A stretch of 43,108 nucleotides of DNA. It comes from Pyxidicoccus fallax. Its GTDB lineage: Bacteria; Myxococcota; Myxococcia; Myxococcales; Myxococcaceae. Positions 33,801-40,870 of this stretch are shown in pieces (position 1 is the stretch's first letter; each line of letters begins with the position of its first letter). The position numbers and the translations under genes were made by a program. The DNA is taken from the NCBI RefSeq assembly GCF_012933655.1, contig NZ_JABBJJ010000071.1, positions 1 through 43,108 on the forward strand. The letters are read 5' to 3'. Under the pieces are notes generated by a model, which was not told the DNA's origin, searched no databases, and was given only the letters and a program-made list of their open reading frames with translations.

Positions 33801-36397
33801 ACGAGGGCTACGAGCGCGGCGTGCACGACGCGGACGCGGCGGCCCTGCTGGAGAAGCTGCTGGGGCTGCACCAGGGCGCGGGCCTGCTGCGCTTCGCCCC
33901 GGTGCCCCGCGCCTGGGCGGCGCTGTACTGGGCCTTCGACGCGGACGAGGCCGGCCGGGCCCTGTACCACCGCCGCGCGCGCAGCCTCACCCGGCTGCGC
34001 GCCACCTTCTCGTCCGTGGACGGCATGGCCGAGCTGGGCACCGAGCTGGGCGAGCGCGTGGCCGCGTTCCTCACCTCGCACGGGGTGGCGCACTCGCCCG
34101 CGGAAGCGCGGCAGGCGGGCCGCTACCTCGTGGAGGAGCTGGGCGCGGAGCGGCCGCGCTTCACCACCAGCGGCGAGGCCCTGGCGCTCAAGGACCTCTT
34201 CTTCGGGCAGCTGGACCGGCAGGGGACGCGCTCGGCCTTCGAGGACGACCTGCGCGGGCTGGAGAAGGACCTGGCCTCGCGGCTGGGGATTGCGCGCGCG
34301 TGGGTGGACGCATACCTGACGAAGCGCGAGGAGGGCCCCGGCGCGTGGGCGCACGTGGCGCTGGAGACGGCGGCGCTGCTGCTCACCGAGCGCAAGCTGG
34401 ACCGCGAGCCCGCCGGTGCGCTGACGGCCACCGAGGTGACGAACCTGCTGGGCTCCCACCCGCGTATCCAGGACCGGAAGCTGGCGCTGCGCCTGGACGA
34501 GTTCCTCTCCCGCACGGGCGAGTTCCGGCAGCTGCGCGTGCCGCAGTACCAGGCCTACCGCGCGCTGCTGCGCGACCTGCTGGACCGCGAGCGCCGCAAG
34601 CTGCGGCTGGAGGAGCTGACGCCCAAGGTGCTCAGCTCGTTCGTGCGCAACCGGCTCATCGACGAGGTGTACCTGCCGCTCATCGGCGCCAACCTGGCCA
34701 AGCAGCTCGGCGCGGCGGGCGAGGGCAAGCGCACGGACCGCATGGGCATGCTGCTGCTCATGTCGCCGCCGGGCTACGGCAAGACGACGCTGATGGAGTA
34801 CGTGGCCAGCCGCCTGGGCCTCACCTTCGTCAAGGTGAACGGCCCCGCGCTGGGGCACGCCGTGAAGTCGCTGGACCCGGCCGAGGCCCCCAACGCCACG
34901 GCCCGCCAGGAGGTGGAGCGCATCAACCTGTCCTTCGAGATGGGCAACAACGTGATGCTCTACCTCGACGACATCCAGCACACCGACCCGGAGCTGCTCC
35001 AGAAGTTCATCTCGCTGTGCGACGGCCAGCGCCGCATCGAGGGCGTGTGGAACGGCCGCACGCGCACGTACGATTTGCGCGGCAAGAAGTTCTGCGTCGT
35101 CATGGCGGGCAACCCGTACACCGAGACGGGCGAGCGCTTCCGCATCCCGGACATGCTCGCCAACCGCGCGGACACCTATAACCTGGGTGACATCCTCGAC
35201 GGGAAGGAGCACCTGTTCTCGCTCAGCTACATCGAGAACGCGCTGACCTCCAACCTGGTGACGGCGCCCCTGGCCACGCGAGATCCGGGCGACACGCACC
35301 GCCTCATCCGCATGTCGCAGGGCGAGGAGGTGCCCGCGGGCGAGCTGAAGTACGGCTATGCGGCGGCGGAGCTGCAGGAAATCATCGCGGTGCTCCAGCG
35401 CATGTTCCGGACGCAGTCGGTGCTGCTGAAGGTGAACCTCCAGTACATCGCCTCGGCGGCGCAGGACGAGCGGTTCCGCTCGGAGCCGGCGTTCAAGCTG
35501 CAGGGCAGCTACCGCAACATGAACAAGCTGTCCGAGAAGATCGTCTCGGCGATGACGGACGACGAGCTGGAGCGGCTCATCGACGACCACTACCAGGGCG
35601 AGTCGCAGACGCTCACCACGGCGGCGGAGCAGAACCTGCTGAAGCTGGCGGAGATGCGCGGCCGGCTGACGCCGGAGAAGGCGAAGCGCTGGGAGGAGAT
35701 CAAGCAGGGCTTCGCGCGGGTGAAGCGCATGGGGGGCAAGGAGGACGACCCCGTGGCGCGCGTCACCGGCCAGCTCAGCGGCATCGAGGAGCAGCTCGGC
35801 GCGGTGCGGGACGCGGTGGTGCAGGCGGCGACCCAGGTGGCCAGCGGCGCCGACAAGGGCACGGACCCGGCGGCGGAGGTGGTGCCCCACCTGGAGTCCC
35901 TGCGCGAGGCCGTGCTGGAGGTGGCCAAGGTGGGCCGCGAGGTGAAGGCCGCGCCGCCGCCCGTCGTTCAGCCCGCGGCCTCCTCGGCGGCCACGGACCT
36001 GACGCCGTACCTCAAGCACCTGGCGCAGCTGCTCAAGGCGCTGACGGAGCGGGTGGCGGTTCAGGCCGCGCAGCAGGTGGCCGCGCCCGTGGCGGCGCCC
36101 GCGCCGGACTTCGGGCCCTACATGGAGCAGCTGTCGCGGGCGATTGCCACGCTGGCGGAGCGGCCGGTGAACGTGTCGGCCAGCGTGCCGGCGGAGGCGC
36201 TGCAGCGCACGGCCATCTCCGGGCCGTCTCCGGCGGAGCTGAGCCGGCAGATAGAGCTGGTGGAGGGCGTGCTGCTTCCCCTGGAGCGGGCCTCGCGGCG
36301 CGCCATCCAGGGGGAAGGGGAGGGCGTCAAGTCACTGCAGGTCTGGCAGAACGTGACGGAGGCCCTGGAGCTGCTGCGCTCCATGCTGCGGCGGTAG
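30878..36397 (+). CDS. Giant AAA+ ATPase of the DUF3686 'DNA repair ATPase' type
   Basis: This 1839-residue protein is the largest in the window. The N-terminal 430 residues or so are beta-rich and match what I recall of DUF3686. A long helical/coiled-coil region (about 440-870) and a mostly helical region (870-1280) follow. The AAA+ module has Walker A SPPGYGKTT (Lys1302), Walker B MLYLDDIQH (Asp1364, Asp1365), sensor-1 Asn1412 in MAGNPYTETG, and an arginine-rich IPDMLANRADTYNL stretch. The GNP...ANRAD style resembles MoxR/McrB-type AAA+ motors. The C-terminal 300 residues are coiled coil and Ala/Pro linker with two similar helices (LTPYLKHLAQLLKAL, FGPYMEQLSRAIATL). The 'DNA repair' label comes from automatic annotation; there is no evident nuclease or DNA-binding domain. 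It follows YqiJ-like and flotillin genes, so a membrane-tethered remodelling role is inferred. Confidence 0.85.
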   Translation: MATDGGKGAAPAGEAALEGGSYEVIRTRLLAQADALGAKATDLNTRRKALFGGTELTVIGNERVRTEHNCVPRDISAVGEYLLFGYNVFIGLKKETSVSDVFSLHRFVKTEEGFDFSTVPNTEAGGFLADPRFVKDFGELYKYYKDAKLLQIRRLDSRLLAIFQTGQSLRDIKVFRFSVDVQGHATYLDNQGERDHVFPPSHDFEWTVATRDNYVTGQHPHVNVLDQVFVETVKGDLTIKVEDNTSSGMGIYSEPVDDPDQSLDDAEFAWAQVGTLILLRVLPFREKTYRYLVFNSRTQHVVRIDAIGQACVRLPEDQGIVFPGGYYLQTGDFKVFDGAAASEGMEFKRAIRSPNGEDVLYVFHRRDEGSYVLFPYNLVRKEVQNPLVAHGMSLFGDGRLVIFRSTSNEPTRVHPMQVWQTPFVSAEHAAATPPAPGYLGKVGNAELVRGISDALTLQRLAKSDKPTRRTYEDLVAAATRALDAYYWLGNAETGLQEPIELLRRTSELIIDEFEKVLTLQKRATESLADAVKTQEELLLRVQPEQLTSAEAFMQALADLRKQRGHLITLKDIRYMDLGRVDALEAAVVEASDKASAACVDFLQKGEALQPLATRLDELLAKLEPIQTTAELAPLGEDIDKTAHGLEVLGEVVGGLQVGDPLARARILEGISELFSRLNRVRASLGAKRKELSGREKRAEFGAQFKLLGQSIESALTQADSPERCDEALSRLTVLLEELEGRFGEFDEFLGQITTKREELLEAFGARKQSLVDERQRRAQGLFSAAERILQGVQRRAKSFKTDDELNGYFASDAMIQKLRQLADQLMELQDSVRADEVLSRVKSAKQDALRALRDRQDLFADGDALIKLGAYRFNVNTQPLELTLVPRDGELYLQLTGTDYAQKVQDPELLKYRDFWEQHLVSESRDMYRSEYLAACILADAEDGKGGLSLTALHEAVVGGTLLEQVRRYAADRFDEGYERGVHDADAAALLEKLLGLHQGAGLLRFAPVPRAWAALYWAFDADEAGRALYHRRARSLTRLRATFSSVDGMAELGTELGERVAAFLTSHGVAHSPAEARQAGRYLVEELGAERPRFTTSGEALALKDLFFGQLDRQGTRSAFEDDLRGLEKDLASRLGIARAWVDAYLTKREEGPGAWAHVALETAALLLTERKLDREPAGALTATEVTNLLGSHPRIQDRKLALRLDEFLSRTGEFRQLRVPQYQAYRALLRDLLDRERRKLRLEELTPKVLSSFVRNRLIDEVYLPLIGANLAKQLGAAGEGKRTDRMGMLLLMSPPGYGKTTLMEYVASRLGLTFVKVNGPALGHAVKSLDPAEAPNATARQEVERINLSFEMGNNVMLYLDDIQHTDPELLQKFISLCDGQRRIEGVWNGRTRTYDLRGKKFCVVMAGNPYTETGERFRIPDMLANRADTYNLGDILDGKEHLFSLSYIENALTSNLVTAPLATRDPGDTHRLIRMSQGEEVPAGELKYGYAAAELQEIIAVLQRMFRTQSVLLKVNLQYIASAAQDERFRSEPAFKLQGSYRNMNKLSEKIVSAMTDDELERLIDDHYQGESQTLTTAAEQNLLKLAEMRGRLTPEKAKRWEEIKQGFARVKRMGGKEDDPVARVTGQLSGIEEQLGAVRDAVVQAATQVASGADKGTDPAAEVVPHLESLREAVLEVAKVGREVKAAPPPVVQPAASSAATDLTPYLKHLAQLLKALTERVAVQAAQQVAAPVAAPAPDFGPYMEQLSRAIATLAERPVNVSASVPAEALQRTAISGPSPAELSRQIELVEGVLLPLERASRRAIQGEGEGVKSLQVWQNVTEALELLRSMLRR

Positions 36398-36412
36398 CAC
36401 CCCGGGTGGGCG

Positions 36413-36439
36413 GGGCCTCCGGTGACGTCCCGGAGGCCC
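36413..36439. terminator. Hairpin between convergent ATPase and expansin genes
   Basis: GGGCCTCCGG pairs perfectly with CCGGAGGCCC around a 7-base loop. It lies between convergent stops at 36397 and 36456 and has no T-tract. Confidence 0.65.
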
Positions 36440-36455
36440 GCACCGCACCGTGGTT

Positions 36456-37172
36456 TCAGCGGAACTGGGTGGCGCCGTTGGCGGAGGCGTTGTCGAGCAC
36501 GCGCTGGACGGTGTCCTCCACCGTCTGCCCGTCGGACGCGGTGACGCGGAGCTGGAAGGTGCCCTCGCCCATGCCCTGGTCGTTGACGAAGTAGTTGTAG
36601 TCCTCGCGGCGGATGTTGTTCCAGCCGCCGGTGCCGCGCCGCCACTCCAGCTTCTGGATGGGCAGCCGGCTGTTGCGGACCTGGATGGCGGTCCACCACG
36701 GGTTGCTGCCGTCCTTGAAGTGGTACTGGAGGTTGCCGGCGACGTCGCAGGACACGGGCGTCCAGGTGATGCTGACGCGGCCGTCCCTCATCTCGGCGAT
36801 CTTCGCGAAGGCCTCGCGGCTCAGGTCCAGGTGGCCGGACTCGCACTCGGGGCAGCGGTCCACGATGCGCACGCGGACGTTGCCCTTGGGGCCCTTGACG
36901 TCCACGCACATGCCGCACGCGGCGCTGCCGTTGTACTGGGGCGTGTTCATGGCGGCCACCATCAGGTCGCCGTTCGGCTCGTAGCTGCAGTTTCCGGAGC
37001 CGTTGGCGTCGTAATAGGTGGCGATGCCCCGCTGCTCCGCGCCCAGCGGCGTGCCGCCGCCGCTGGCGTCCGGCTTACCGTCGGACGCGTCATCACTACA
37101 ACCGCCGCAGGCGAGGAACGCGACGGCCACGGGGAGAACGAGGAATCGGGACTGCGAGCGAAGTGGGTGCAT
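36456..37172 (-). CDS. Expansin-like protein (EXLX1/YoaJ type), probable lipoprotein
   Basis: This 238-residue exported protein starts at ATG 37172; a 26-residue upstream extension is not signal-like. The start gives a hydrophobic signal ending FLACGGCSDD, probably lipidated on Cys22 or Cys25 though the lipobox is imperfect. Domain 1 (about 47-145) is the expansin double-psi barrel. Asp105 and Asp116 (VDRCPECESGHLDLS) align with D71 and the essential D82 of Bacillus EXLX1 at the same 11-residue spacing. Domain 2 (145-238) has the tandem Trp (WW159-160) and AIQVRNSRLPIQKLEW of the cellulose-binding domain. Expansins loosen cellulose or cell wall without hydrolysis. It is a single gene. Confidence 0.9.
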   Translation of the reverse strand: MHPLRSQSRFLVLPVAVAFLACGGCSDDASDGKPDASGGGTPLGAEQRGIATYYDANGSGNCSYEPNGDLMVAAMNTPQYNGSAACGMCVDVKGPKGNVRVRIVDRCPECESGHLDLSREAFAKIAEMRDGRVSITWTPVSCDVAGNLQYHFKDGSNPWWTAIQVRNSRLPIQKLEWRRGTGGWNNIRREDYNYFVNDQGMGEGTFQLRVTASDGQTVEDTVQRVLDNASANGATQFR

Positions 37173-37181
37173 ACGACCCCC

Positions 37182-37187
37182 ATCATA
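37182..37187 (-). promoter_or_regulatory. -10-like TATGAT box of the expansin gene
   Basis: TATGAT on the minus strand ends 9 bases before the ATG at 37172; GGGGG lies between. This again suggests a near-leaderless transcript. The -35 is not clear. Confidence 0.4.
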
Positions 37188-37231
37188 CACCCAGAACGGC
37201 GCCGCGAATTCGTACGAAAGGGAACAGATTC

Positions 37232-37262
37232 TTGCTGCAATCCCTCTCATGGTTGTTACATT
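37232..37262 (+). promoter_or_regulatory. Candidate promoter of the lipoprotein gene at 37295
   Basis: TTGCTG (37232-37237) is followed after 18-19 bases by TTACAT/TACATT. The start codon is about 33 bases further and has a good AGGAG. Confidence 0.4.
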
Positions 37263-37294
37263 GCTCGCGTTTCACAAACCCAAACAGGAGCTGT

Positions 37295-37930
37295 ATGCGT
37301 ATGCAGATGCTCAAGCGTGCTGTCTATCTTTGCGCCGCCGCCACCCTCGCCGCGTGCGGAGGCCAGGAGCCCCAGCAGGAGCCGGGCGCCGAGACGGCCA
37401 CGCAGGAGGCGGCGCTGACCCAGGGCACGTCCCAGGGCTGCACCTTCAACATCTTCTCCTTCCAGCGGCCGGGGGTGCTGCCGCCGACCCATGACATCCG
37501 GCTGAACCGGGCGGCGTCGGACACCTGCGCGTGGCCCCAGGCGAGCCTGCTGCTGGGCACGTCCTACAACTACACCCCCAGCATCTCCCTGGCGGCCAAT
37601 GACCTGGGCGTGGCGGTCAGCTTCACCTACAAGAGCTCCCCCAGCGGGAGCTCGGGCTCCGTGCTCGGCCTCCAGCACGTGGACCCGGCGACGATGACCT
37701 TCGTCCGCAACGAGGGCCTCGCCGCGGGGCGGTTCGGCTCGGGCAGCATCTACTCGGGCAACCTGACCATCGAGGCGGATGGCACCACCCTGAAGGTCCA
37801 GGGCACGAAGTACGGCGCCATCAGCGGTGAGACGATCATCGTCCCCGGCAGCACCAGCAACAGCAACTACATCGCCACCTACCCGAACTTCTTCACCAGC
37901 ACCACGCCGCGCACCGTCGTGGCGTACTGA
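37295..37930 (+). CDS. Lipoprotein of unknown function
   Basis: This 211-residue protein starts at ATG 37295, four bases after CAGGAG. The signal peptide ends in a lipobox, TLAAC (Cys21). A 25-residue Glu/Gln/Ala linker follows, then a compact, predicted beta-rich domain (about 48-211) rich in Ser, Thr and Gly with a single Cys pair (Cys49, Cys77). I recognise no family. It lies divergent to the expansin gene, with about 120 bases between starts, so the two could share regulation. Confidence 0.7.
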   Translation: MRMQMLKRAVYLCAAATLAACGGQEPQQEPGAETATQEAALTQGTSQGCTFNIFSFQRPGVLPPTHDIRLNRAASDTCAWPQASLLLGTSYNYTPSISLAANDLGVAVSFTYKSSPSGSSGSVLGLQHVDPATMTFVRNEGLAAGRFGSGSIYSGNLTIEADGTTLKVQGTKYGAISGETIIVPGSTSNSNYIATYPNFFTSTTPRTVVAY

Positions 37931-37954
37931 GAGACGGGCTGGAGTGTGTTGAAC

Positions 37955-37985
37955 CGGCGGCCCCTCGTGAGACGGGGGGCCGCCG
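37955..37985. terminator. Hairpin between convergent lipoprotein genes
   Basis: CGGCGGCCCC (37955-37964) pairs perfectly with GGGGCCGCCG (37976-37985). It lies between the stops at 37930 and 38015 and has no T-tract. Confidence 0.6.
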
Positions 37986-38014
37986 TGTCCCGCGCTCCCG
38001 CGCTTCAGCCAGCG

Positions 38015-38236
38015 TCAGTCCGCCGGGAGCGCCATGCGCCTACACTCATGGCTGGGCTGATAGCAGTAATAGCCCTCCGGGCACTGGCTCAGCTCGGGAA
38101 TGTCCAGGTTGCAATACCAGACCTGCTGCTCGATTTCGCCGAGCGTGTCTTCAGTCCCGGGGACTTCCCCGCCGCCGCAACCCGTCAGCCATCCTGCAAG
38201 CAGCAACGTGCTTCCGATGACCCACCGCATCCGCAT
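38015..38236 (-). CDS. Small lipoprotein (73 residues)
   Basis: ATG 38236 is chosen because GGAGG lies five bases upstream; longer in-frame starts lack a ribosome site and push the signal peptide inside. The product has a basic start, a hydrophobic core and a lipobox (WLTGC, Cys20). The mature part is only 54 residues, with four cysteines after the lipidated one (WYCNLD, LSQCPEGYYCYQ, HEC), suggesting a small disulfide-bonded knot. Function is unknown; short Cys-bearing lipoproteins of this sort are common in myxobacteria. Confidence 0.65.
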   Translation of the reverse strand: MRMRWVIGSTLLLAGWLTGCGGGEVPGTEDTLGEIEQQVWYCNLDIPELSQCPEGYYCYQPSHECRRMALPAD

Positions 38237-38396
38237 GCGTGCCTCCTGACAAGCGCCGTTTCGAATCGAAAGGCGCTTCAGGATAGCGTTTTCCCGGGCA
38301 TCCACGGAGAGCCGAAAGCTCATCGAGGGGTTCTGTTCTTGGGCTACCGCTCGAGGCCACTCCACCATTCGTGTCTCATGCTCAGGCGGGTCGGCG

Positions 38397-38402
38397 TAGA
38401 CT
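38397..38402 (+). promoter_or_regulatory. -10-like TAGACT box, leaderless spacing
   Basis: TAGACT ends exactly 7 bases before the ATG at 38410, which would put the transcription start at the start codon itself. It is the clearest leaderless candidate in the window. Confidence 0.4.
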
Positions 38403-38409
38403 CGGGAGC

Positions 38410-38907
38410 ATGACTCCTGTTCCTGATTTCAGCTCCGCCCGGGCCGTGCTGACCCTGCTGCTCACGCTGTTCCTCGCCTCACCGGCCTGGGCCGGAGACG
38501 AGTCCCCGGCCGCATCGACGAAGACGCAGGTGAAGAGCCCCAAGGGCCGCCAGCAGCTCCTCGGTGAGCACCCCCTGACGCTGCAGTGGCTGACCTTCGA
38601 CAAGACGAAGCCGGGCAAGGCGACGGTCACCGAGGAGGACGGCGTGCTGATGCTCCAGGGCGAGCAGCGCGCCCCCAATGGCGACCACCTCATCGTGGAG
38701 GGAATGGTCGAGTCCGTGGACGAGAAGACCTTCGTCCTGGTGGGCAGGGTGGTGACGCAGGTGAACCACATCAACGACGGCAAGGCCTGTCTGCGCGAGG
38801 GCCGCTTCACCTTCCGCATCACCGGCAAGCGCCGCTACTGGCGCATGAAGGAGATGGACAACCCCTGTGAAGGCGTGACGGACTACGTCGACGTGTTCCT
38901 GCGCTGA
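38410..38907 (+). CDS. Exported protein of unknown function
   Basis: This 165-residue protein has a cleavable signal peptide (hydrophobic LTLLLTLFLASPAWA, cut before GDES at about residue 29). The mature domain is predicted all-beta: alternating strands around LTLQWLTFDKTKPGKATV, VLMLQGEQ, LIVEGMVESVDEKTFVLVGRV and RFTFRITGKRRYWRM, with one likely disulfide (Cys134, Cys155). It is probably periplasmic. I do not recognise a family. It is a single gene divergent from the small lipoprotein gene; 206 bases follow before the acyl-CoA ligase. Confidence 0.7.
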   Translation: MTPVPDFSSARAVLTLLLTLFLASPAWAGDESPAASTKTQVKSPKGRQQLLGEHPLTLQWLTFDKTKPGKATVTEEDGVLMLQGEQRAPNGDHLIVEGMVESVDEKTFVLVGRVVTQVNHINDGKACLREGRFTFRITGKRRYWRMKEMDNPCEGVTDYVDVFLR

Positions 38908-39113
38908 GGCGCCCGCAGGGACCCTTCTTTCGCACTGCGGAACGACGGCGGTCCTTGCTGCGGTGAGTCATTTGACAAGGCAATGAAGGGTGGGTCGGGC
39001 TCGCGGTCCACCCTTGACTCGCCCTGAAAGGGCACCGGACACTCAATCCCAGACAAGGCGTTCATCGACCCACAGCGACTCTGCCCCCCCTCCAGAGGAG
39101 GACGCTCCGTCCG

Positions 39114-40805
39114 ATGAAGGCTCCAATTCCAGAGACGCAGGCGAAGAACACGGCCCACCACGCCCATTGGCCGGAGGGCCTGCCGTATTCCCTCTCCATT
39201 CCCGACACCAGCCTCTACGTGAATCTGCAGGTGTCGGCGCTGCGCTATCCGGATCGGCCCGCGGTCGTCTTCTACGACACGGTGCTGAGCTACGCGCGGG
39301 TGCACGAGGAGGTGCTCGCGCTCGCGGGCTATCTCCAGAAGGAGTGCGGCGTGCATCGCGGGGACCGCGTGCTGCTGGACATGCAGAACAGCCCGCAGTT
39401 CCTCATCGCCTACTACGCCATCCTCCGCGCCGACGCGATGGTCGTCCCGGTCAACCCCATGCTGCTGACCGAGGAGCTGCGGCACTACGTCGAGGACAGC
39501 GGCGCGAAGGTCGCCTTCGTCTCGCAGGAGATCTTCTCCCGCGTCGCCCCCCTGATTGGCGAGACCTGCCTCACGAAGGTGGTGGCGGCGGCCTACTCCG
39601 ACTACCTCATCGAGCCCACCGAGCTGAACGTGCCCGACTTCGTGCGCGCTCCCTACGCCGTGCCCGCGGCGCCGGGGGTGGTGCCCTGGAAGGAGGCGCT
39701 CGCGGCGAAGCGCGCGCCGCGCGAGCACCAGGTCGGCCCGGAGGACCTCGCGTGCATGCCCTATACGTCCGGCACCACCGGCAAGCCCAAGGGCTGCGTG
39801 CACACGCACCGCTCGGTGATGTTCAACGCGGTGGCCTCGCCCACCTGGACGGGCGTGGTCGTTCCCGACCACGTCGCGCTCGCGGTGCTGCCCGTCTTCC
39901 ACGTAACGGGCATGCAGTCGGTGATGAACGCCATGGTCTTCAGCGGCGGCGCGGTGGTCATGCTGCCGCGGTGGGACCGTGACGTGGCCGGCCAGCTCAT
40001 CACCCGCTACAAGGTGACGTCGTGGACGGTGATTCCGACCATGATGATCGACTTCCTATCGAACCCGCGCCTGGGGGAGTACGACCTCTCCGGCATCAAG
40101 CTCGTGTCGGGTGGCGGCGCGGCCATGCCGGCGGCCATCGCGCAGAAGCTGCTCGACCTCACCGGCCAGCAGTACATGGAAGGCTATGGCCTGTCCGAGA
40201 CGATGGCGGCCACGCACATCAACCCGCGCCAGCACATGAAGCAACAATGTCTCGGCATCCCGTACCTCAACGTCGACTCGCGCATCGTCGACCCCATCAC
40301 CTTCAAGGAGGTGCCCCAGGGTGAGGTGGGGGAGATCTGGATCCACGGGCCGCAGGTCTTCAAGGGCTACTGGAACGACGAGCGGAAGACGGAGGAGGCC
40401 TTCGCCATGCTGGACGGCAAGCGCTTCTTCCGCTCGGGAGACCTGGGCTACATGGACGCGGAGGGGTTCTTCTTCTTCACGGACCGGCTGAAGCGGATGA
40501 TCAACGCCAGCGGCTTCAAGGTCTGGCCCGCCGAGGTGGAGGCGATGATGTACCGGCACCCGGCCGTGCAGGAGTGCTGCGTCATCGCGTCGAAGGACGC
40601 GTACCGCGGCGAGACGGTCAAGGCCGTCATCGTGAAGAAGCCCGGCTCCGCAGCGTCCGGTGAGGACATCATCCAGTGGGCGCAGGACAACATGGCCGCC
40701 TACAAGGTCCCCCGGGTGGTGGAGTTCGTGGAGACGCTGCCGAAGACGGCCACCGGCAAGGTGATGTGGAAGGCGCTGCAGGACCGGGAGCTGGCGAAGC
40801 AGTAG
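39114..40805 (+). CDS. Long-chain fatty acid-CoA ligase (AMP-dependent, FadD-like)
   Basis: This 563-residue ANL-superfamily enzyme activates a carboxylate via an acyl-adenylate to an acyl-CoA. The A3 P-loop is YTSGTTGKPKG (217-227), the A5 motif is GYGLSETMAATH, A7 is RSGDLGYMD, A8 is FTDRLKRMINASGFKVWPAEVE, and A10 Lys549 lies in KTATGKVMW. This layout fits medium/long-chain fatty acyl-CoA ligases. It is cytoplasmic. GAGGAGGA upstream of ATG 39114 is a plausible ribosome site at about 10 bases. It is a single gene closed by a perfect hairpin. Substrate chain length cannot be read from sequence. Confidence 0.93.
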   Translation: MKAPIPETQAKNTAHHAHWPEGLPYSLSIPDTSLYVNLQVSALRYPDRPAVVFYDTVLSYARVHEEVLALAGYLQKECGVHRGDRVLLDMQNSPQFLIAYYAILRADAMVVPVNPMLLTEELRHYVEDSGAKVAFVSQEIFSRVAPLIGETCLTKVVAAAYSDYLIEPTELNVPDFVRAPYAVPAAPGVVPWKEALAAKRAPREHQVGPEDLACMPYTSGTTGKPKGCVHTHRSVMFNAVASPTWTGVVVPDHVALAVLPVFHVTGMQSVMNAMVFSGGAVVMLPRWDRDVAGQLITRYKVTSWTVIPTMMIDFLSNPRLGEYDLSGIKLVSGGGAAMPAAIAQKLLDLTGQQYMEGYGLSETMAATHINPRQHMKQQCLGIPYLNVDSRIVDPITFKEVPQGEVGEIWIHGPQVFKGYWNDERKTEEAFAMLDGKRFFRSGDLGYMDAEGFFFFTDRLKRMINASGFKVWPAEVEAMMYRHPAVQECCVIASKDAYRGETVKAVIVKKPGSAASGEDIIQWAQDNMAAYKVPRVVEFVETLPKTATGKVMWKALQDRELAKQ

Positions 40806-40814
40806 CCGCCACGG

Positions 40815-40847
40815 GCGTGCTCCGAAGGGTAGGGTGTCGGAGCACGC
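40815..40847. terminator. Bidirectional-type hairpin between FadD-like and TIMP-like genes
   Basis: GCGTGCTCCGA (40815-40825) pairs perfectly with TCGGAGCACGC (40837-40847). It lies between convergent stops and has no T-tract. A shorter relative of this hairpin sits at the same place after the second TIMP-like copy. Confidence 0.7.
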
Positions 40848-40870
40848 CTCGCTTGAGCGCGGGTGGCGGA

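Noticed and set aside
38908..39113. Short open frames in the gap before the acyl-CoA ligase
   Set aside because: No ribosome site or sensible composition. The gap only shows a GAGGAGGA ribosome site for the ligase; I found no convincing promoter.
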